64,000 bases of DNA from an uncultured Parabacteroides sp. (GTDB taxonomy: Bacteria; Bacteroidota; Bacteroidia; Bacteroidales; Tannerellaceae). A program made the translations under genes and the position numbers. The notes under the pieces were generated by a model. That model was not told the DNA's origin. It saw only the letters and a program-made list of their open reading frames with translations, and did not search any database. Below, one piece after another: positions 33,009-41,545 of this stretch. The stretch covers positions 1 through 64,000 of the forward strand of contig CALUZS010000012.1 in assembly GCA_944325355.1 (NCBI GenBank), in the 5' to 3' direction. The first letter of the stretch is position 1, and the number at the start of each line of letters is the position of its first letter.

Positions 33009-34910
33009 ATGAAAAAGATATTTGTAACAATTATTTCCGTATTGGCACTGTTTCCCTCATGTAACAATTTCCTCGACAAAGAACCGGACGACATGCTCAC
33101 CTTGCCGATGATTTTCAACGACAGACAGCGCGTCCAGGAATTTTTAGCCAACAACTACGGATTAGTTCCCGACGGCTTTATCTCCTATTCCCGCAATTTC
33201 GGATGCACGTTTATCTCAGATGACGCACAAATTGCTTTAGGCATGGCTGCAGCTAACGCTTATTGGAAATGGCCTGTCAATTATAATCAAGGAAGTATCA
33301 ATTCCACGCAGAGACCGCAGGAAGATATTTGGTCGCAGATGTACCAACGAATCAGAGCTTGTTACGTCACAATCGAAAATGTACATACAATCCCCGACCA
33401 AAATTTCACAGAAGCCGATGTAGAACAGGTGAAAATGGAATGCAAATTCCTCATCGCCTACTACCATCACAAATTATTAGAGTTATACGGTCCAGTCCCT
33501 TTGATGAAACAATCCGTTCCTTCGGATGCACCTATCGAGAGCCTGTTGCTCGCCCGCACACCCGTCGATGAAATGGTTGAATGGATTGCCAACGAATATA
33601 CGCAATGCGCTGCTTTTTTCCCTCCGGAAGTAGAAAATCCTGCGACAGATGTAGGACGTCCGACCAAAGGAATCTGTCTGGCGCTGAAAGCAAGACTTTA
33701 TCTCTACGCAGCGAGCCCGCTATTCAACGGGAACAGCGACTACAAAGATTTGAAGAATCCGGACGGCACCGTGCTTTTCAACCAAACATACGACAAGAAT
33801 AAATGGAAATTAGCCGTAGATGCAACGCGCGAATTCCTCGATTTGGCAGAAACCGGAATATATGAACTTTACAAAGAGTACAATCCAGACGGAACAATCG
33901 ACCCGTTCTTGTCAATGCAAAATCTTTTCCTCACCCAACAAGGTAATAAGGAGATTATATTCCAGCGGACAAAAAACGAATACAACTGGTATCAAGGAAT
34001 CACGAATCCCCGAAGCTCGGTAGGGCACAGCGGCTATTACGGTTCTACCCAGAACATGGCAGATGCTTTCTTCATGAAAAACGGGCTCTCCCCTATCGAA
34101 GGTTATAACGATGACGGAAGTCCGATTATCAACGAAGCTTCGGGATATACCGAATCCGGATTCGTAGAAGAGCCCATCTTCTATGAAAATACGCAATACG
34201 ACCAATCGCAGACAAGCCAGGAGAGAAAGACTCCCGGATACGTAGTAGACCCGGGAACTTTCAACATGTATGCCAACCGCGAACCACGGTTTTACACATC
34301 TCTTTGGTATAATAATGAATACATTCCCATCACCGGAGAAAAAACAAACTTCATGTATGAACAAAAAGATGGCGGACCTACTTACGACGCTCCGGCTTGC
34401 TGCTACCTCACTAAAAAGATGGAGAATCCTGCTGCCGACAAAAAGAATAACAAAGTTCCTTATCAGACATCCATCCTTCTGCGGCTGGCAGAATTCTACC
34501 TGAATTACGCTGAAGCGTTGAATGAATGGGAACCTGGGAATCCGGATATTATCAAATATGTGAATTTGGTACGTGAACGTGCCGGAATTCCCCTGTACGG
34601 AACAAAAGCCGGTGAAATAGCTTTTCAAAACGACCAGGAAAGTGTCCGCAAACTCATCCGAAAAGAACGTCGCGTAGAATTTGCCATTGAAGGCGACGTT
34701 CGTTTCAACGATATACGACGGTGGAAAATAGCTGTGGAATTATTCAAGACACCTATTTACGGAATGAATGCCAGCGGCAGGAACAACGAAGATTTCTATC
34801 GGCGCACGGTCTACATGCAACGGACATTCAATACAAGAGAATACTTTTTCCCCATTTACCAGACCTATTTGGACAACAATCCGAATTTGGTCCAGAATTA
34901 CGGTTGGTAA
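33009..34910 (+). CDS. SusD/RagB-type surface lipoprotein
   Basis: A 633-aa lipoprotein (MKKIFVTIISVLALFPSCNNF, lipobox FPSC). TPR-like helices of the SusD fold are evident: RIRACYVTIENVHTIPD, KMECKFLIAYYHHKLLELYGPVPLM, GRPTKGICLALKARLYLYAASPLFNG, and near the C terminus LRLAEFYLNYAEALNE with LIRKERRVEFAIEGDVRFNDIRRW. It caps the SusC barrel and captures substrate. It starts 15 bases after susC. Substrate unknown; no degrading enzyme is encoded directly in this unit. Confidence 0.95.
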   Translation: MKKIFVTIISVLALFPSCNNFLDKEPDDMLTLPMIFNDRQRVQEFLANNYGLVPDGFISYSRNFGCTFISDDAQIALGMAAANAYWKWPVNYNQGSINSTQRPQEDIWSQMYQRIRACYVTIENVHTIPDQNFTEADVEQVKMECKFLIAYYHHKLLELYGPVPLMKQSVPSDAPIESLLLARTPVDEMVEWIANEYTQCAAFFPPEVENPATDVGRPTKGICLALKARLYLYAASPLFNGNSDYKDLKNPDGTVLFNQTYDKNKWKLAVDATREFLDLAETGIYELYKEYNPDGTIDPFLSMQNLFLTQQGNKEIIFQRTKNEYNWYQGITNPRSSVGHSGYYGSTQNMADAFFMKNGLSPIEGYNDDGSPIINEASGYTESGFVEEPIFYENTQYDQSQTSQERKTPGYVVDPGTFNMYANREPRFYTSLWYNNEYIPITGEKTNFMYEQKDGGPTYDAPACCYLTKKMENPAADKKNNKVPYQTSILLRLAEFYLNYAEALNEWEPGNPDIIKYVNLVRERAGIPLYGTKAGEIAFQNDQESVRKLIRKERRVEFAIEGDVRFNDIRRWKIAVELFKTPIYGMNASGRNNEDFYRRTVYMQRTFNTREYFFPIYQTYLDNNPNLVQNYGW

Positions 34911-34942
34911 ATTGTTTCGCTAACCACTAACTAAAAACGACA

Positions 34943-34987
34943 GGAGGGAGATGCGGCAAAACAGCCGCATCTCCCTCCCTCTTTTTC
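34943..34987 (+). terminator. Intrinsic terminator of susCD
   Basis: GGAGGGAGATGCGGC (34943-34957) pairs exactly with GCCGCATCTCCCTCC (34964-34978), 15 bp with a 6-base AAAACA loop, followed by CTCTTTTTCC. One of the strongest stems in the window. Confidence 0.93.
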
Positions 34988-35200
34988 CTTTCTTCCTCAC
35001 CTCAAAAAATCACCATCCTTTTTCCCAAAAATGGATGCGCAGCTGTTCCTCAAAAACCGGAATATTCCCGAAAAAAACGGTGCAATTCTTTTTACCAATC
35101 CGGAACATATTTTGAACCACAACCGACAATATCAAAACAAGCCGGTCAAAAAGGGAAATTTCTTGGCCGAAATGCACATACAACACACCGTTTCCCATTT
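34988..35200. other. Gap between susD terminator and lysO
   Basis: About 210 bp without a supported gene. Short open frames on both strands here run into lysO antisense and look accidental. A CGGAATATTCCCG palindrome-like stretch occurs near 35057 but is short. Confidence 0.4.
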
Positions 35201-35830
35201 CTACAATGAACAGAAAAAAGAGACGAAAAACGGCACCGAAAAATCCATCAAGATCCCATGGAAGATAGCCATAACCGTCCACTCCTTACCGCATACTTGC
35301 GTGATGACAGGCAACGTCACATCCATCGTCGTAGCACCACCCGCGCAGATGGGAGCCAATTTACCAAAATAACGGGCAAGAAAAGGCGCTCCAAACAACG
35401 TCAGAATTTCCCGGAAAATATTTGCCATAAGCGCAATCGTACCTAATTCGGAAGCCAACAGGAATCCTAATGAGGGGGTCTTTAACTGCGTAATCAATAT
35501 AGACGAAAGCGAATAATAGGCGAAGCCCGAACCGACAGCCATGTAATCGGCAAAACTGAAGCCCGACAAACATAATCCGAGAAGGGCAGAAAAAAGCAAC
35601 GTGCCGGAAATCGTAGCCAAAGGAACTAGTAAAAACTTCAACCGAATACGAGTTACGATCTGTCTCAGGTTCTTATCCAATCCGATGCTTAATCCAACTT
35701 GCAACATCAACAAGTAGAGCAAGACAAGTGCGACATCACCACTGTACCACTTCGTCGGTATCAAATCGGCATAACCGACAAGACAACCAATAACGAAACA
35801 ACCCACCACGATAAAACTACCGTTCTTCAT
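35201..35830 (-). CDS. LysO-type lysine exporter, C-terminal half
   Basis: A 209-aa membrane protein (MKNGSFIVVGCFVIG...) with about five or six hydrophobic helices. It matches the C-terminal part of LysO (DUF340): LLYLLMLQVGLSIGLDKNLRQ, MAVGSGFAYYSLSSILITQL, ELGTIALMANIFREILTLFGAPFLARYFGKLAPICAGGATTMD. In E. coli LysO is one protein of about 300 aa that exports lysine. Here the two halves are separate genes overlapping by 14 bases, with a combined length of 305 aa. The ATG at 35830 is preferred over the frame start at 35857. Confidence 0.87.
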   Translation of the reverse strand: MKNGSFIVVGCFVIGCLVGYADLIPTKWYSGDVALVLLYLLMLQVGLSIGLDKNLRQIVTRIRLKFLLVPLATISGTLLFSALLGLCLSGFSFADYMAVGSGFAYYSLSSILITQLKTPSLGFLLASELGTIALMANIFREILTLFGAPFLARYFGKLAPICAGGATTMDVTLPVITQVCGKEWTVMAIFHGILMDFSVPFFVSFFCSL

Positions 35831-36107
35831 CTCCGTTCTTTTCTTTTTTAAAGGCAAACGTCCAGACGAGCCAGCCAGCTAAAGCACTTCCAAGCGTTGT
35901 CACTGCCGCAACCAGCAACGCCTTTGCCCCAAGCGTCTGCAAATTTCCCACTATTGAAGGATTATTCCCTACCGACATACCCAACATTAACAACAGCAAA
36001 CAGATAGTCACCAAAATAGAATGATTCAAATATTTCAGCAACGGCGTTTTCCTTAGAAAGAATCCCAACAAGACTCCCCCAAACATAAATCCTAATACTG
36101 CGAACAT
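35817..36107 (-). CDS. LysO-type lysine exporter, N-terminal half
   Basis: A 96-aa membrane protein (MFAVLGFMFGGVLLGFFLRK...) with three helices and a charged tail. It corresponds to the N-terminal part of LysO (TICLLLLMLGMSVGNNPSIVGNLQTLGAKALLVAAVTTLGSALAG). The start at 36107 was chosen because the longer frame start, a TTG at 36137, lies inside the -7 element at 36135-36142. Its partner overlaps by 14 bases and they likely assemble as one transporter. Confidence 0.82.
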   Translation of the reverse strand: MFAVLGFMFGGVLLGFFLRKTPLLKYLNHSILVTICLLLLMLGMSVGNNPSIVGNLQTLGAKALLVAAVTTLGSALAGWLVWTFAFKKEKNGDEER

Positions 36108-36134
36108 GAAAACAACTTTCTTCTTTTGGGAGTG

Positions 36135-36142
36135 CAAAGTTA
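36135..36142 (-). promoter_or_regulatory. Promoter -7 element of the lysO pair
   Basis: Reads TAACTTTG on the minus strand, 27 bases before the ATG at 36107. It lies only 13 bases from the divergent GH92 -7 element, so the two promoters overlap and probably compete. Confidence 0.65.
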
Positions 36143-36155
36143 AAAGTAAATCTAT

Positions 36156-36163
36156 TACATTTG
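36156..36163 (+). promoter_or_regulatory. Promoter -7 element of the GH92 operon
   Basis: TACATTTG matches TAnnTTTG and ends 21 bases before the GTG at 36185. It covers the TTG at 36161, which is therefore not the start. Confidence 0.65.
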
Positions 36164-36184
36164 CAAGACTTAAATATTTTGATT

Positions 36185-38440
36185 GTGAAAAGAATATACA
36201 TTTTACTACTGACAGCGCTTTGTTTGAATGGCGGTTGTTCTGTGCAAGACTCCTCCGACAGTTACAAAAATGAAATACAATACGTAGATCCTTTCATCGG
36301 AACAGGGGCGCAAGGGCATACATTCCCCGGGGCAACCCGCCCGTTCTCCATGGTACAACTTAGTCCAGACAACCACCTCCTGGGATGGGAAGCCTCAAGC
36401 GGCTATCACCACAACGACCGGAATATTTATGCATTCAGCCATACGCACCTTTCAGGTACAGGCATAGGCGATTTGGGAGATGTGGCGTTACTTCCCTATT
36501 GCGGCGAAGACAGCATCAAACCCATCGCCACATTCAAGAAAGAGACAGAGCATGCCGCTCCCGGATATTATACAGTCCATCTTGATAATTTCAACATCGA
36601 CGTGGAACTGACCTCCACCGAACGTGCCGGATTCCACCGATACACCTACAAGAATCCGAAAGAACGACGGGTAATGCTCGACCTTGGACACATCCTCCAA
36701 CCAAATTGGGGGCACAAACTGGTAAAAAACCAATACGAGATGGTCAACGACTCAATCATACGGGGGACAATTTCTACGCAAGGTTGGGCGCATTTCCACG
36801 ATGTTTCCTATTATATCGTATTCTCCGAGCCTATTGAAACACTTTACCAATACATCGACCACAAACTGCGGTCTGATTCCATTTTCATTTCCTACCAAAC
36901 AGACAAGGATTTAAAATTTCACTACAAATTCCGGGAAAGCAATTGCCCGCTAATGGTGAAAGTTGGGATTTCGATGGTCGATACCGAGGGGGCACGCAAA
37001 AACTTGGAACAAGAAATTCCCGGTTGGGATTTCGATGGAGTAAAACAGGAGTCAGCCGATATATGGAACCGTCAACTTAACGCCATACAGATAGAAAGTT
37101 TCGACACCGATGTGCCGACCAATTTCTACACGGCTCTTTACCACACCATGATATCCCCATATAATTACCAAGATGTTGACGGACGTTATCGCGGAATGGA
37201 CAAACAGGTGCACCGTGCCGTTCCCGGATACCAGCATTACTCTGTTTTCTCACTATGGGATACTTTCCGGGCACTCCAACCGCTCATGTCTATCATTCGT
37301 CCGGCTTTGGCAGCACAATGGGGTGAAGTATTGGTGAAAGGATATGAGGAAGGCGGAATTCTCCCGAAATGGCCTATCGCATCCAGTTATACGGGATGCA
37401 TGGTTGGCTATCCTGCCGTTATTGTACTAGCCGACCTTGCCTGCAAGGATTTGGTAAAAGGAAACATCGACACATGGGCGAAAGCGGCATGGCAATCCAC
37501 CATCTTCAGGGAAGACCTCTATAAAAAATTCCAAGGAACACGCGAATTAGATTTAATCACCTTGCACCCTTATTATAAAGACAAATACGGGTATGTCCCG
37601 GCAGACTCCATCGCCGAGTCCGTCTCCTGGGGCATGGAAATGGCATATGGCGACTGGTGCACGTCACAACTGTTGAAAGCTGCTGGCGACACAGCCTTAG
37701 CTTCTGCATATATGGAAAAAGCCGGATATTATAAACGTTATATCGACCCGGAGACAAAACTCATGAGAGGAGTAATGGGCGATGGTTCTTTCCGCACGCC
37801 TTTCAATCCGAGATATTCCTCCCACATGAAAAGCGACTATACTGAAGGAAACGCTTTCCAATGGAGTTTCTTCGCTCCTCACGACATGGATAACTTTATC
37901 ACAGCCATCGGAGGGAAAAAAGAGTTGGAAACCCGTTTGGATACGCTCTTTACCACCTCTTCAGAGATAGACGGGGCTGAAGCATCGGCCGATATATCCG
38001 GTCTGATCGGCCAGTATGCACACGGCAATGAACCCAGCCATCACATGGCTTATCTTTACAACTGGACTGATGCCCCATGGAAAGGACAGGAACGGCTGGA
38101 TTTCATATTGAAAAATTTCTACAAACCCACTCCCGATGGAATCATAGGCAACGAAGACTGTGGGCAAATGTCGGCTTGGTATATCATGAGTTCTTTAGGA
38201 TTTTACCAAGTTTGCCCGGGAATTCCAATATATACAATCGGACGACCGATGGTTACATCAGCAAAAATTAAAGTCAAAAACGGCATATTCGAGATTATCG
38301 CACATAACAACAGTGCAGAAAACAAATACGTAAAAGAAGTCCGTTTAAACGGGAAAAAACTCAATACTCCGTTCTTCTCGCATAAAGATATCGAAAACGG
38401 AGGAAAACTTGAGTTCACAATGAGCAATACACACGAATAA
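36185..38440 (+). CDS. GH92 family alpha-mannosidase, lipoprotein
   Basis: A 751-aa exo-alpha-mannosidase family enzyme, starting with GTG and a lipoprotein signal (KRIYILLLTALCLNGGCSVQ, lipobox NGGC). The N-terminal beta-sandwich begins with the GH92 hallmark YVDPFIGTGAQGHTFPGA and SSGYHHNDRNIYAFSHTHLSGTG; the (alpha/alpha)6 barrel contains YHTMISPYNYQDVDGRYRG, ALWDTF-like SLWDTFRALQPL, and the C-terminal IGNEDCGQMSAWYIMSSLGFYQVCPG with the catalytic Glu and Asp region. GH92 enzymes are calcium-dependent and cleave alpha-1,2/1,3/1,4/1,6-mannosides of N-glycans or mannan. It may serve the SusCD unit across the lysO pair. Confidence 0.96.
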   Translation: MKRIYILLLTALCLNGGCSVQDSSDSYKNEIQYVDPFIGTGAQGHTFPGATRPFSMVQLSPDNHLLGWEASSGYHHNDRNIYAFSHTHLSGTGIGDLGDVALLPYCGEDSIKPIATFKKETEHAAPGYYTVHLDNFNIDVELTSTERAGFHRYTYKNPKERRVMLDLGHILQPNWGHKLVKNQYEMVNDSIIRGTISTQGWAHFHDVSYYIVFSEPIETLYQYIDHKLRSDSIFISYQTDKDLKFHYKFRESNCPLMVKVGISMVDTEGARKNLEQEIPGWDFDGVKQESADIWNRQLNAIQIESFDTDVPTNFYTALYHTMISPYNYQDVDGRYRGMDKQVHRAVPGYQHYSVFSLWDTFRALQPLMSIIRPALAAQWGEVLVKGYEEGGILPKWPIASSYTGCMVGYPAVIVLADLACKDLVKGNIDTWAKAAWQSTIFREDLYKKFQGTRELDLITLHPYYKDKYGYVPADSIAESVSWGMEMAYGDWCTSQLLKAAGDTALASAYMEKAGYYKRYIDPETKLMRGVMGDGSFRTPFNPRYSSHMKSDYTEGNAFQWSFFAPHDMDNFITAIGGKKELETRLDTLFTTSSEIDGAEASADISGLIGQYAHGNEPSHHMAYLYNWTDAPWKGQERLDFILKNFYKPTPDGIIGNEDCGQMSAWYIMSSLGFYQVCPGIPIYTIGRPMVTSAKIKVKNGIFEIIAHNNSAENKYVKEVRLNGKKLNTPFFSHKDIENGGKLEFTMSNTHE

Positions 38441-38462
38441 ATGTTGAAAAAAGGGAAATAAA

Positions 38463-39425
38463 ATGGCTAAGATATTAGTAACATTCGATATGTTCCGTGA
38501 AGGATTTGCGGAACTTGAAAGTCGTTATGACGTAACTTTCCCGGAAGGAAAGGATTTTACTTATGAAGAAGTGTATGAACTGATTCCGGAATACGATGTC
38601 CTTTGTTCCATGTTCGACTTTCCGGTGGATAAAGCATTGATAGACCATGCCCCGAATTTGAAATTAATTGCAAATTATGCCGTAGGGTATAACAATATAG
38701 ACGTAGCTTATGCTCTCGGAAAAGAGATTACTGTTGCCAATACTCCGGGACCTGTCACCGCCCCTACTGCCAATATCGCACTTGGCCTGATATTGGATAC
38801 GGCTCGTAGGATATCCGAGTGCGACCGTAAGTTACGCCGTCTCGGGAAAGAGATGAAAGTCGGATTATTAGAAAATTTAGGCGTATCTGTTACCGGACAA
38901 ACGTTGGGAATCATAGGGATGGGGCGCATAGGAAAAGCTTTGGCAAAACGGGCTGCCGCATGTGGCATGAACATCATCTATCATAACCGGAGACCATTGT
39001 ACATCGAAGAAGAGACAAAACTGAATGCCGTCTACGTATCTTTCGAAGAACTTCTGCAAACAGCCGATTTCGTCTCTATCAACACACCTTACACATCCGA
39101 AACATACCACCTTATCGGAGAAGAGCAACTGAAAATGATGAAACCGTCGGCAATCCTTATCAATACGGCACGGGGTCCTATCGTCGATGAACACGCCTTG
39201 GTTAAAGCGCTCAAAAATGGAATAATCAGAGCTGCCGGGTTAGACGTATTCGAATTCGGAGATCATCCGCTTCCCGAACTGCTCAAGTTAGAAAATACAG
39301 TTTTGATTCCTCATATCGGGACACAGACAATGGACACCCGCATAGAGATGACCCATGCCGTGTGCAACAATGTCATCGGATTCCTTGAAGGTGACCGTCC
39401 CGTAACCCGTGTTTTACGTCCATGA
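38463..39425 (+). CDS. D-isomer-specific 2-hydroxyacid dehydrogenase
   Basis: A 320-aa NAD(P)-dependent dehydrogenase of the glyoxylate/hydroxypyruvate reductase and phosphoglycerate dehydrogenase family. The Rossmann motif is LGIIGMGRIGKALAKRAA; the catalytic Arg is in INTARGPIVDEHAL, the Glu in GLDVFEFGDHPLPEL and the His in VLIPHIGTQT. No ACT domain, so it is not a regulated SerA. Substrate undetermined. It begins 22 bases after GH92 and its stop overlaps the next ATG by 4 bases. Confidence 0.92.
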   Translation: MAKILVTFDMFREGFAELESRYDVTFPEGKDFTYEEVYELIPEYDVLCSMFDFPVDKALIDHAPNLKLIANYAVGYNNIDVAYALGKEITVANTPGPVTAPTANIALGLILDTARRISECDRKLRRLGKEMKVGLLENLGVSVTGQTLGIIGMGRIGKALAKRAAACGMNIIYHNRRPLYIEEETKLNAVYVSFEELLQTADFVSINTPYTSETYHLIGEEQLKMMKPSAILINTARGPIVDEHALVKALKNGIIRAAGLDVFEFGDHPLPELLKLENTVLIPHIGTQTMDTRIEMTHAVCNNVIGFLEGDRPVTRVLRP

Positions 39426-40147
39426 ACGCAGAAACCGTCATAAAAGCAATGCAGAGCCTGGCTTCAGAAGAGAAAGCGCTCCATTTATCCCGCTTTTTCA
39501 AAACAGGTTCCGGTGAATATGGGGAAGGTGATTTATTCTTAGGAATTGCTGTTCCCGACACACGAAAAGTGGCTAAGACCTACCAAGAACTGCCACTCGA
39601 AGAAGTGGAAAAATTGCTCCAAAGCCCATGGCACGAAATCCGGCTTTGCGGACTGATGACGCTTGTCCTCCGCTGTAAGAAAAAAAAGCTTCCGGAAGAA
39701 CTGCGCAAGGATTTTTTCGAATTCTATCTGAAGCATACATCTGCCTGCAACAACTGGGACCTGGTGGACTTGACCTGCCGGGAAGTTGTAGGAAGATACC
39801 TTGTCGACAAAGAACGATCGGTGCTGTACCGGTTAGCAAAAAGCGCATCCCTTTGGGAACAACGCATTGCCATCGTCTCAACATGGGAGTTCATCATCCG
39901 AAACGATTTCTCCGACACGTTCAATTTAGCGGAATATTTCATTTCACACCCACATGACTTAATACATAAGGCTGTGGGATGGATGCTGCGTGAAGTGGGG
40001 AAACGGAATCGCGAAGCGTTGACCGACTTTCTGGAAAGACACGCGGCAAAGCTTCCAAGGACGACATTGCGCTATGCGATTGAGCACTATCCGGAATCAC
40101 AACGGCAAGCTTTCCTGAGAATGAAGAAAAGTAAAGGAGAGAAATAA
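39422..40147 (+). CDS. AlkD-like DNA alkylation repair protein
   Basis: A 241-aa all-helical HEAT-repeat protein of the AlkC/AlkD type. AlkD is a DNA glycosylase that removes bulky, cationic alkylated purines without base flipping. Typical lines are GIAVPDTRKVAKTYQELPLEEVEKLLQSPWHEIRLCG, NNWDLVDLTCREVVGRYL (with the conserved WDLVD motif that contributes the catalytic Trp and Asp), WEQRIAIVSTWEFI, and HKAVGWMLREVGKRN. It overlaps the preceding gene by 4 bases and the next by 1, which indicates one operon. Confidence 0.93.
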   Translation: MNAETVIKAMQSLASEEKALHLSRFFKTGSGEYGEGDLFLGIAVPDTRKVAKTYQELPLEEVEKLLQSPWHEIRLCGLMTLVLRCKKKKLPEELRKDFFEFYLKHTSACNNWDLVDLTCREVVGRYLVDKERSVLYRLAKSASLWEQRIAIVSTWEFIIRNDFSDTFNLAEYFISHPHDLIHKAVGWMLREVGKRNREALTDFLERHAAKLPRTTLRYAIEHYPESQRQAFLRMKKSKGEK

Positions 40148-40920
40148 TGGTCGACGAAGAAACAATGATTGCTGAAAAGCTCAGACATTGGGCAGCCTGC
40201 TACAATTGCAAAAGCTTCATTCCTGACGATCCTGTTCAATTTCCTCATCGGTATGAAAAGCGACAAGACATTGAAATATCGGCATTCTTAACCGCATGGA
40301 TTGCCTATGGGAACCGGAAAATGATACTCCGGAAAGCCGAAGAACTTCACCAATACATGGGAGAAAGTCCCTACAAATTTATCTGCAAAAGAGACTTTTC
40401 TTTTGCAGGATTCCCAAACAGAAAAACGCCTACAAACAGACGCGATACGTTCTACCGCTTTTACACTTTCTCCCATCTGAGAGAAATCTGCGAACGGCTA
40501 CACGGAATTTACAAAAATTCCGGAGATATGGAAACTGCGATGATGGCAACACAAAAAGAGGAACCACTGCAGGCTATACAAGCCCTGTTCAGCAATCTGA
40601 CGGGGATACCCAACGAAAAAAGCAATTCTGCATGCAAAAGGTTGGCAATGTTCCTCCGTTGGATGATCCGGACAGATGGCATCGTAGACTTTGGCTTATG
40701 GAGAAAAGCGTTTACTCCGGCTCAACTGCTGATTCCTTTGGATACTCATGTTTTCCAGCTGTCAAAAGCATTGAAACTTACGTCCCGTAACACCGCCGAT
40801 ATGACAACAGCAAAAGAAATAACAAACAAACTGTCGAAAATATTCCCGGGTGATCCCTGCTTAGGGGACTTTGCGTTGTTTGGTTTTGACATCAATTCTA
40901 AAAACAATGACAATAATTAA
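40147..40920 (+). CDS. DUF2400 (TIGR02757) protein, HhH-GPD-like
   Basis: A 257-aa cytoplasmic protein of the Bacteroidota-rich DUF2400 family, officially without function. The C-terminal third reads like an HhH-GPD DNA glycosylase: SACKRLAMFLRWMIR in the place of the helix-hairpin-helix lysine, then LLIPLDTHVFQLSKALKLTSRN, matching the catalytic-Asp motif VDTH of EndoIII/AGOG proteins (Asp199 here, Lys164 as a candidate catalytic lysine), and a final DPCLGDFALFGFDI that resembles the C-terminal helix before the missing FeS cluster. The neighbour AlkD overlaps it by 1 base (TAATG). A role in base-excision repair is my inference. Confidence 0.85.
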   Translation: MVDEETMIAEKLRHWAACYNCKSFIPDDPVQFPHRYEKRQDIEISAFLTAWIAYGNRKMILRKAEELHQYMGESPYKFICKRDFSFAGFPNRKTPTNRRDTFYRFYTFSHLREICERLHGIYKNSGDMETAMMATQKEEPLQAIQALFSNLTGIPNEKSNSACKRLAMFLRWMIRTDGIVDFGLWRKAFTPAQLLIPLDTHVFQLSKALKLTSRNTADMTTAKEITNKLSKIFPGDPCLGDFALFGFDINSKNNDNN

Positions 40921-40923
40921 AAT

Positions 40924-41511
40924 ATGAAAGAGCTATTTTCTGTATGTGTGTACTCAGCTTCAAGCACTAAGATACCAGCTTGCTATACCAGTGCTGCCAG
41001 AGAATTAGGCACACTCTTGGGGGAACGAAAGCTTCGTGTAATAAACGGTGCAGGTTCTATCGGGTTGATGGCGACTGTATCAGATGCTACGCTCGCTGCC
41101 GGAGGGGAAGTTTACGGAATCATCCCCAGGTTCATGGTAAAAGAGGGCTGGCACCACACAGGGCTTACGAAACTAATTGAGGTAGACACTATGCACGAAC
41201 GCAAAAAACTGATGGCTGACCTGTCGGACGCAGTAATTGCCCTGCCGGGAGGATGTGGTACATTAGAAGAATTGCTCGAAATAATCACATGGAAACAATT
41301 AGGCCTATACCTGAAACCTGTTGTCATCTTAAATATAAACAGCTATTTTGACCCGTTGCTTGCCATGTTCGACAAAGCAGTTAACGAACATTTCATGAGA
41401 CCGATACATAAAAACATATGGAATGTCGCACGCACACCCAAAGAAGCTCTACATTATATATATGAGACACCGGAATGGGACTGCAATATCCGTAGGCATG
41501 CTGCCATATAA
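40924..41511 (+). CDS. LOG family protein (TIGR00730)
   Basis: A 195-aa Rossmann-fold phosphoribohydrolase-like protein. The hallmark PGGCGTLEELLE (PGGxGTxxE) is at about residue 100, preceded by MHERKKLMADLSDAVIAL, and GAGSIGLMATVSDATLAAGGEVYGIIP is the N-terminal nucleotide-binding part. LOG proteins release free base and ribose 5-phosphate from nucleoside 5'-monophosphates, known as cytokinin activation in plants; the bacterial role is probably nucleotide salvage or damage clearing. It starts 3 bases after DUF2400. Confidence 0.94.
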   Translation: MKELFSVCVYSASSTKIPACYTSAARELGTLLGERKLRVINGAGSIGLMATVSDATLAAGGEVYGIIPRFMVKEGWHHTGLTKLIEVDTMHERKKLMADLSDAVIALPGGCGTLEELLEIITWKQLGLYLKPVVILNINSYFDPLLAMFDKAVNEHFMRPIHKNIWNVARTPKEALHYIYETPEWDCNIRRHAAI

Positions 41512-41545
41512 CAGATTGCTATAATCATTAAAAAATATCATAATT

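Noticed and set aside
33912..34628. 238-aa minus-strand ORF
   Set aside because: Antisense to susD; no signal or family evidence.
35010..35282. 90-aa minus-strand ORF downstream of lysO
   Set aside because: Overlaps the end of lysO in another frame and shows no family features.
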